A DNA stretch of 64,000 nt from Cardinium endosymbiont cEper1 of Encarsia pergandiella (GTDB taxonomy: Bacteria; Bacteroidota; Bacteroidia; Cytophagales; Amoebophilaceae): NCBI RefSeq assembly GCF_000304455.1, contig NC_018605.1, positions 124,035 through 188,034 of the forward strand, read 5' to 3'. The position numbers were made by a program, and so were the translations under genes. Of the stretch, positions 58,105 through 64,000 are shown in pieces (position 1 is the first letter of the stretch; the number at the start of each line of letters is the position of its first letter). Under the pieces are notes generated by a model that was not told the origin of the DNA, did not search any database, and worked only from the letters and a program-made list of their open reading frames with translations.

Positions 58105-58635
58105 ATGACTATAAAGTGCTTTGTATGGATTTTTTTAAATGGCCTGATAGGGTGCATGGAATCAAAAGCTGCCTCTTCATCTAACTGGAAACAATTAAAA
58201 AAGGGAACCTATGACGAAAATCTTGCTCCATACAGAATAGAATACCTTAAAAGCCCCAAAGCAATAAAAAAGAGGCCTTCCCTTCCATTGATATGTCCAT
58301 TGGACCAAACGAGTTGTTTACTGGAGCGTTTAACAGAGCGAAAGCTAGCTTATGCGGAACTTAATTGGTTACAAGGTTATACCATACAGCTCTATACGGG
58401 TAGTAGTAGAACAGCAGCGTTAAAGGCACAAGAATTAGTGACTACCTTTGCTTATACTCCTAAGCTTCACTACAGGCAACCCCATTATACGGTTCAGTTA
58501 GGATTTTTTTGGGATAGGTTAGAAGCCTATTTTGTCTATCTTACTTTAGTAAAAAAAATACCTTCTGTGATGATTCAACCTTTTATGCTCCCTAACGAGG
58601 CCTATTTAGCCACTATCCCCCACCTTAAACTATAG
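58105..58635 (+). CDS. SPOR-domain lipoprotein
   Basis: A 176-residue protein with a lipoprotein signal (FVWIFLNGLIGC) and a C-terminal SPOR domain (about 98-170): GYTIQLYTGSSRTAALKAQE and YTVQLGFFWDRLEAYFVYLT. SPOR domains bind denuded peptidoglycan glycans at division sites in other bacteria. It supports the presence of some cell wall, as does MurG. Solitary gene. Confidence 0.8.
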   Translation: MTIKCFVWIFLNGLIGCMESKAASSSNWKQLKKGTYDENLAPYRIEYLKSPKAIKKRPSLPLICPLDQTSCLLERLTERKLAYAELNWLQGYTIQLYTGSSRTAALKAQELVTTFAYTPKLHYRQPHYTVQLGFFWDRLEAYFVYLTLVKKIPSVMIQPFMLPNEAYLATIPHLKL

Positions 58636-59145
58636 AAACCTATGATTTATAGATGTTTTGTTAGCTTTATTTTTGATATATATTTTCTTTCTCAGGTCTT
58701 GTAATGTTATAGATGTTTGTACGATTACACCTTTCCTGTTGTTGGGAAAATAGTATGAACAGGGGGCCTTAGCAACTACGCTGTATTACTTACACAGCCG
58801 TCCGCAATCCCCTTCATCTTTCAGCTCACTGCCTAGGGAAGAAAGTTATAGAGCCTACCCTTCTCCACCTGTTTTCTTCCTGGAATTTGGTAATGTGGTT
58901 GCTTATTTTAATCCCCAAATTTAAAGCACAAAGGAGCTTTTTTGAACCAACATTTTTTAAAATCCAATCACCAAGCTCACGTTAATACAATTAATTTGTT
59001 TACATTAACTATATAACCTACTAAAGGCTCGTTCTTAGTTGGTTCCTTGTTGAAACGACCACTAGATGGTCTAAGTCAAGCCAACTTGGTTTAGGGGAAT
59101 AGGCAAAAACGGCTAAAATAACTATAGTACATATCAATAACTTAT
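58636..59145. other. Long intergenic region, possibly a decayed element
   Basis: No gene I can support. The stretch 58750-58925 is less AT-rich than its flanks, and a plus-strand frame of about 45 codons with many Pro and Ser (SSLPREESYRAYPSPP) looks like leftover coding or mobile-element sequence, but I cannot name it. Confidence 0.4.
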
Positions 59146-59613
59146 ATGAAACCTATCACTTACTCAAAAAAAATTGTTGTAATTTTAGCATGGTATGGGA
59201 TAATGGTTTTAAATGGAACCGCGTGCTTTAAATCAGTTGAAAAAAAATATTGGTCAGTCGATAATACAAGAGATTTTATCAGGAAAAAGGCAAATGGTAT
59301 CTCTGAACAAGAGGTGCCTGCTAACAATTTCCTAGCTGATGCAATAGAAGAAGATAATGCTATCTACCTATGTTCAAATCATAAAATGGTAGATGAAAGT
59401 AGCGAAGAAAAAAATGGTATATATCAACGGGGAAACAGTACATATCATAAACTACAACCATCCAATCTACCAGATGATTCTATAATAATCCTAGATGATG
59501 TTATAAAAACAGACCCAACTGATCAAGAGGAACAGACTGAACAGATAGAAGATTCGATGAACCAGGAGCATGAAAAACAAACTTTACAGGATGAACAAAG
59601 GCAACAAGATTAG
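59146..59613 (+). CDS. Small acidic predicted lipoprotein, unknown function
   Basis: A 155-residue protein with a signal sequence (KIVVILAWYGIMVLNGTAC) ending in a lipobox-like GTAC. The mature part is hydrophilic and acidic, ending in a Glu/Gln-rich tail (about 125-155, EEQTEQIEDSMNQEHEKQ). No family recognised. The tail is low-complexity and probably disordered. The gene stands alone between two envelope genes. Confidence 0.6.
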   Translation: MKPITYSKKIVVILAWYGIMVLNGTACFKSVEKKYWSVDNTRDFIRKKANGISEQEVPANNFLADAIEEDNAIYLCSNHKMVDESSEEKNGIYQRGNSTYHKLQPSNLPDDSIIILDDVIKTDPTDQEEQTEQIEDSMNQEHEKQTLQDEQRQQD

Positions 59614-59736
59614 GACACAGAAAAGTTTAGAAGTCAAGATTTAATCTTACAGCCAGTAAAAAACTATAGCATATAGCATAACGTTAAGCTTATCCAATAC
59701 TTTTCAAATAGTTTCATTTACCATGCGCATATACTA

Positions 59737-60414
59737 CTATTTTGCTACTAGTACAAACGTAACCTTACCTGTAGAAATACCAGATGGGGTCTGAGCTGTT
59801 TTGCTAAACGTAAGGCCAAGTAGCGCATCTGCGTAAATTTTTTCTACGATAGGTGTAACGGTTTTTTCAATTGTTTGAATAGAGATGATTTCACCATCTT
59901 GATCTACTTTAATTTCAAAAACTATTTTACCACATTCTTCTGTCTTATCTCTTGGATTAGGGACTACATCCCACTCCCAACCTTTTAATTCAAGCATAGC
60001 ACCTGCTTGGATAGGGTTTCCTGTATGGTATAATCCCCGTGTATCTATTTGAGCAGTTTTATGATGGGGTATGGTTTTTTGTACTACTCCATTTGGCTGC
60101 TTTTGAGACACTTGTTTTGGGCAAATATTTTTATTTTTTATCTGATTTTTAGATATATTATTGGTTTTACGAACAGGTACATCAATGGCTTTCATGGATA
60201 CTTGAGGTTTATAATGTTCAACAGAATGATCTTTGGCTACTGTATACCTGGATTGTAAAGCAACTTTATAAACCTGTCGATTAGGATACCTTGGGACTGA
60301 GGTATGACGTATGGAATAAGCCAAACCTAAAAGGAATAGATGCAATGCAGCTGATAGAGCCATTCCTTGACCATGTGGAGAAGATAACCAGCTATTTTTC
60401 ATTATTTCTTTCAA
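59737..60414 (-). CDS. TonB-like energy transducer
   Basis: A 225-residue protein with one N-terminal membrane helix (GMALSAALHLFLLGLAYSI), a basic linker (about 40-125), and a C-terminal TonB/TolA-like domain: GKIVFEIKVDQDGEIISIQ and EKIYADALLGLTFSKTA. With the ExbB and ExbD genes upstream it would transduce proton-motive force to outer-membrane receptors. The start overlaps the exbD stop by 23 bases. TolA-like function is an alternative. Confidence 0.85.
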   Translation of the reverse strand: MKEIMKNSWLSSPHGQGMALSAALHLFLLGLAYSIRHTSVPRYPNRQVYKVALQSRYTVAKDHSVEHYKPQVSMKAIDVPVRKTNNISKNQIKNKNICPKQVSQKQPNGVVQKTIPHHKTAQIDTRGLYHTGNPIQAGAMLELKGWEWDVVPNPRDKTEECGKIVFEIKVDQDGEIISIQTIEKTVTPIVEKIYADALLGLTFSKTAQTPSGISTGKVTFVLVAK

Positions 60415-60796
60415 ATTCTGTTGCTATGGAAACTGTAGCACCTAGTTTATTCACTACATCAGCTATTTTAACCATATCAGCTATAGAAAGTCGCTTATCC
60501 ATATATAATACAACTACCTTACTAGATCTTTTTACTAGTAGATCTTCTAACACATTGTGCAACCGATTGAAAGCAACCCGTTTGCCGTCCACATAATAGG
60601 TCAATTGGGCAGTAACGGTTACATTTACATGGAGCGCTTCTCTTTTCTCATTTGTGCTTTGTGGCAAATCAACTGGAAGCACTTGAGGGCCATAACTAGC
60701 TGTAATCAGTAAAAAAATCAATAATAAAAATACAATATCAGTCATAGACGCCATGCTAAAAGAGGCGTCTATCTTATTTTTTGTACTGATTTTCAT
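60392..60796 (-). CDS. exbD: Biopolymer transport protein ExbD/TolR
   Basis: A 134-residue protein with one membrane helix carrying the conserved acidic residue (SMASMTDIVFLLLIFLLIT) and a periplasmic domain (AQLTYYVDGKRV, VVLYMDKRLSIADMVKIAD). Part of the proton-driven ExbB-ExbD stator. Downstream of exbB by 27 bases, overlapping tonB. Confidence 0.94.
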   Translation of the reverse strand: MKISTKNKIDASFSMASMTDIVFLLLIFLLITASYGPQVLPVDLPQSTNEKREALHVNVTVTAQLTYYVDGKRVAFNRLHNVLEDLLVKRSSKVVVLYMDKRLSIADMVKIADVVNKLGATVSIATEFERNNEK

Positions 60797-60823
60797 TTTT
60801 TTAATCTATTTTATGCCATTCTA

Positions 60824-61477
60824 CTATAGAGACTGTACCTTAGCTAAGAAAAGATTGACTACGTAAGTTAATGTTGCTACAGCTTTATTAACTTGAGCAA
60901 TACAGTAATTATAACCTAAATAGGCTATAATGCCAACGATTAATCCCGCTACAGTTGTCACCATGGCTTCATAAATGCCACTTGAAAAAACATGAGAAGC
61001 TATATGATGATTTTCTTGGGAAATTGCCATAAACGTTTGAACCATACCTGTCACCGTACCCAAGAAACCAATCATAGGTGCAACCCCAGAAATGGTTGCT
61101 AGTAAAGAAAGTTTTTCTTCTAAATAAGCTATTATCTTACTAGATACACTTTCTAAAATCAATGCAACATTAGAAGTTTGTCGCTCAGCTATTCCTTTAC
61201 TGATTACTTTTTGTATAATGTTATCTTGATCGGTACAGATATGCTTAACCTTTGAAAGGTCTCCATCATTTAATGCTTCTTCCATCAATGCCAAAAAACC
61301 GCTGGAAAAGTTTAAGTACTTTCGATAGATGAATAAACGTTCTACTATTATATAGACAGCTGTTACAGATAGCCATATAAGCGGTAACATTAACCAACCA
61401 CCTTTTAATAGCAATCCTAATAGGGTATGTGTAGTCATAAAATTATAAATAATGGATGGATCTAAAACCAAACCCAA
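60824..61477 (-). CDS. exbB: MotA/TolQ/ExbB proton channel protein
   Basis: A 217-residue protein with three membrane helices. The family signature is in VAPMIGFLGTVTGMVQTFMA, and the third helix is VTTVAGLIVGIIAYLGYNY. The start could be the ATG at 61477 or an internal ATG at 61438 (MTTHTLL). It follows the SPOR-domain gene by 10 bases. ExbB versus TolQ cannot be separated from the sequence alone. Confidence 0.93.
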   Translation of the reverse strand: MGLVLDPSIIYNFMTTHTLLGLLLKGGWLMLPLIWLSVTAVYIIVERLFIYRKYLNFSSGFLALMEEALNDGDLSKVKHICTDQDNIIQKVISKGIAERQTSNVALILESVSSKIIAYLEEKLSLLATISGVAPMIGFLGTVTGMVQTFMAISQENHHIASHVFSSGIYEAMVTTVAGLIVGIIAYLGYNYCIAQVNKAVATLTYVVNLFLAKVQSL

Positions 61478-61487
61478 CGATAAGGCA

Positions 61488-62135
61488 CTAGTATTTTAAA
61501 ATAAAAATTTGGGGATATCTTGACTTAAATTGCTTAAGCTTTTCCTCTGCTTCGGATTCAGTTTTACTATGCCCTATGGTTACACGATAGTACATTTCTG
61601 TTTTGTTTTTATTTATTCTAGGTAGAATAAGACAGACTCCTTGTTTTTTTTTCATAAGCTGTTGAACCACTTTCATAGCAGATCGCTTATCTAAATAACT
61701 GACTACCACTAGGTGGTATATGCCTTGTGGTTGACTTAATACCTGATAGGTACCTGGCTTTACTAGTGGCTTATTTTGTTTGATGCCTAGCTGCTCTTGT
61801 GTAGCACTAATACTCTCTTTTATTTTTGTACTTTTTTTATGTTCAAAAGCTGGCTGATCTGGAACAGATTGGTTAACCCCTTGATGAACATTTGTATCCA
61901 TTTGGCTTGAATGGGCCAATTGGGGAAGAGAATCGGAACTATTACCTGTTGTGTTAAGAGCAGGTATAGTATTTTTCTGACCTAGGATCTTTATGTAGCC
62001 ATTATAACCCACTTTAGCTATAATAAGCATCACTATTACACCTACAATAACCAATATTGGCCATATAACTTTTTTCTTAGGGAATGCTTGAAAATCTGGT
62101 TGGGGCAATCCAAATTTATGATCGATCGTGTCCAT
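61488..62135 (-). CDS. SPOR-domain membrane protein
   Basis: A 215-residue protein with a cytoplasmic N-terminus, one membrane helix (IWPILVIVGVIVMLIIAKVGY, read as two halves), a Gln/Ser/Thr-rich linker, and a C-terminal SPOR domain (about 135-215): IYHLVVVSYLDKRSAMKVVQ and YYRVTIGHSKTESEAEEKL. It is the first gene of the SPOR-ExbB-ExbD-TonB set. SPOR association with a Tol/Ton-type motor suggests a role in envelope constriction at division (inference). Confidence 0.85.
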   Translation of the reverse strand: MDTIDHKFGLPQPDFQAFPKKKVIWPILVIVGVIVMLIIAKVGYNGYIKILGQKNTIPALNTTGNSSDSLPQLAHSSQMDTNVHQGVNQSVPDQPAFEHKKSTKIKESISATQEQLGIKQNKPLVKPGTYQVLSQPQGIYHLVVVSYLDKRSAMKVVQQLMKKKQGVCLILPRINKNKTEMYYRVTIGHSKTESEAEEKLKQFKSRYPQIFILKY

Positions 62136-62361
62136 AGAGATGCTAAAAAAATTTTAAGTAGAGCTGCATACATGTTATTTACAAACTAACTACGGATAAA
62201 ACCGCTCATTAATTAATAGTAATATAATAAATTTATAGAAAAATGTGCTGATCTAGACTATAAGATCAACTAAAGGATGCTACTAAAGGATGCTACCTTG
62301 ATCTAATCAAACGTTATAAAAATATAAGAAAGCTTTGATATACTTTAAAAAGTGATAGTCT

Positions 62362-62898
62362 TTATGACAAAATTTGTTGTATCAGCTGGCAAAGCGCACC
62401 ATAAGATTCTGCAAACAGTGGGCACATATTGCCAGTTAGGCTATTTCTAATCTGTGTACGACTGGCACTAAAAGTTGCTCCCAAAAGCATATCCAATTTA
62501 CAGATTGGATAACGGAACAAAAAACTATTTTTCTGATCACTATCCTGATGGGTAGAGACATCTATAACAATAGAGACCAATTTGCATAATTTATGCTTGT
62601 TCTCAGAAACCAATGTTATAAAATTATCCAAACCAACTGGCAGCATATTATTATACTCAGGCAGCACAAGCACTATCTTATCTATAAGAGATAAGGTATT
62701 TTGTAATACCGTTAACTTTTCTTGTTCAATCTCTAAAGGTTCATTGGATGAAGCCTGTATGATTTTTTCCAAGCTTATTACTTCTAATGTTGTACCACAA
62801 CCTTTTGCTTCTAATGCACCTGCACACCAAAAACTAAAATTTTCTGGAAAGGTATTACCAGGCTCAGCCGTAGTGAGCATAAGAACCTTGCTGTTCAT
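62362..62898 (-). CDS. NAD(P)H-dependent FMN reductase-like flavoprotein
   Basis: A 178-residue flavodoxin-like protein. KIVLVLPEYNNMLPVGLDNFI corresponds to the family motif that binds flavin and NAD(P)H (usually TPEYNxSxPxxLKN), split here as LVLPEYNNMLPVGLDNF. The N-terminal phosphate-binding loop is less conserved (MLTTAEPGNTF). Probably reduces FMN or quinones. Solitary. Confidence 0.7.
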   Translation of the reverse strand: MNSKVLMLTTAEPGNTFPENFSFWCAGALEAKGCGTTLEVISLEKIIQASSNEPLEIEQEKLTVLQNTLSLIDKIVLVLPEYNNMLPVGLDNFITLVSENKHKLCKLVSIVIDVSTHQDSDQKNSFLFRYPICKLDMLLGATFSASRTQIRNSLTGNMCPLFAESYGALCQLIQQILS

Positions 62899-63430
62899 CT
62901 TGTGGCATTTCTTTAAACTTTGATAGACGTAAATTATAAGCTATTAAAAATAGTTGCATAGCTGGTAACGCTTTTTAATGAATAGTTTTACGTTTTTTCT
63001 AAAATTTTTAGTGGTCTACTATAATCATTAAACCAATTTATTCTTGTACAATAGATAAAATATGGAAGCAACAAGTAATGTACGAATATAGCAATTATTT
63101 GGGGAAAATAAGCGATTATATCTGTTTATTATGTTTTTTAACTTTATGATTTAGTTTGGACAGCATAATTTCATTGGTCATTTTCACATAGATATAGGAT
63201 TAGTAAGCACGACAGAGGGGAACGCATATCTATTTAAAACAAGGGTGACAGAAGCGATAACTATAGCAAATAAGATGTAACTTAACAAGTTAGTTGGTTT
63301 TCAGTAGTTTATTTTAACAAAAGCTTGAATAAATAAAATTTAGAGAAGAGCTAATAAGTTGGCAAAAAAGAGGGAAAGCTACTATTTAAAATAAATGCGG
63401 TAAGAAGAGAGGAATTGCATTTTACTCTAT
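62899..63430. other. Intergenic region downstream of the 16S rRNA 3' end
   Basis: No tRNA-Ile, tRNA-Ala, 23S or protein gene is present downstream of 16S on the minus strand; AT-rich sequence only. A short dyad AACTTAACAAGTT is at about 63280-63292. The 16S gene therefore ends as an isolated unit. Confidence 0.6.

Positions 63431-64000
<570 letters not shown>

Noticed and set aside
58750-58925. Decayed transposase or intron fragment
   Set aside because: Composition differs from its flanks but no motif could be identified; left as undefined intergenic sequence.

Overview
The window reads as chromosome of an AT-rich, host-dependent Bacteroidota bacterium, most likely of the Amoebophilaceae (Cardinium/Amoebophilus lineage). 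Support: Bacteroidota-type ribosomal proteins and promoter (TTTG-N19-TAnnTTTG), two Tlc-type ATP/ADP translocases (the hallmark of intracellular energy parasites), a phage-tail-like contractile injection system (CIS) gene, a PD-(D/E)XK 'Rpn' family gene, a decayed pyrG fragment, and an essential-gene set scattered as short or solitary units. The genus is an inference; no database search was possible.

Layout. 1-7.5 kb: end of a CIS gene cluster, with a 1702-residue tape-measure protein preceded by the tail of an unrecognised gene and followed by a large predicted lipoprotein. 7.6 kb: remnant of pyrG. 7.9-21.7 kb (minus strand): the S10-spc-alpha ribosomal protein cluster from rplC to rplQ, including secY, infA and rpoA, without rpsJ at the front and without map after secY, driven by a recognisable Bacteroidota promoter. 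22.2-23.6 kb: a secreted protein made of four tandem repeats plus a C-terminal J-domain-like segment. 23.9-28.2 kb: rimM, tmRNA (ssrA), ftsZ and ftsA. 28.5-33.5 kb: a frameshifted small lipoprotein gene, then a tandem duplication of an ahpC-tlc pair in which one ahpC copy has decayed. 33.9-47.3 kb: a DUF3127 protein, a metal ABC permease, hisS, murG, lptC-like, an HtrA protease, cysS, an orphan 2-oxoacid dehydrogenase E2, mgtE, yidD, era, initiator tRNA and an rRNA 2'-O-methyltransferase. 47.5-57.7 kb: a short MITE-like element, dnaG, lnt, tRNA-Arg(CCU), an Rpn-family gene, two SurA/PpiC-type periplasmic genes, ompH/skp and a solitary atpD. 58.1-62.9 kb: a SPOR-domain lipoprotein, a small acidic lipoprotein, a SPOR-ExbB-ExbD-TonB operon and a flavodoxin-like reductase. 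63.4 kb to the end: the 3' part of a 16S rRNA gene on the minus strand, not followed by tRNAs or 23S.

How it fits together. The cell appears to import ATP and nucleotides (Tlc pair, loss of pyrG) and Mg or other divalent metals (MgtE, metal ABC permease), to keep a minimal envelope toolkit (SecY, YidD, SurA-like, Skp, HtrA, Lnt, LptC-like, ExbB/ExbD/TonB, MurG, FtsA/FtsZ), and to carry host-interaction machinery (CIS tape measure, repeat/J-domain secreted protein, several lipoproteins).

Most notable signals: (i) the 16S 3' end has lost the CCUCC anti-Shine-Dalgarno core through apparent C-to-U changes; (ii) the same gene carries a compensated G1405-C1496 to A-U swap in the decoding site; (iii) the CIS tape measure contains three tandem internal modules; (iv) the repeat plus J-domain secreted protein; (v) the ahpC-tlc duplication caught in mid-decay; (vi) an unusually acidic tmRNA tag ending in MAA.
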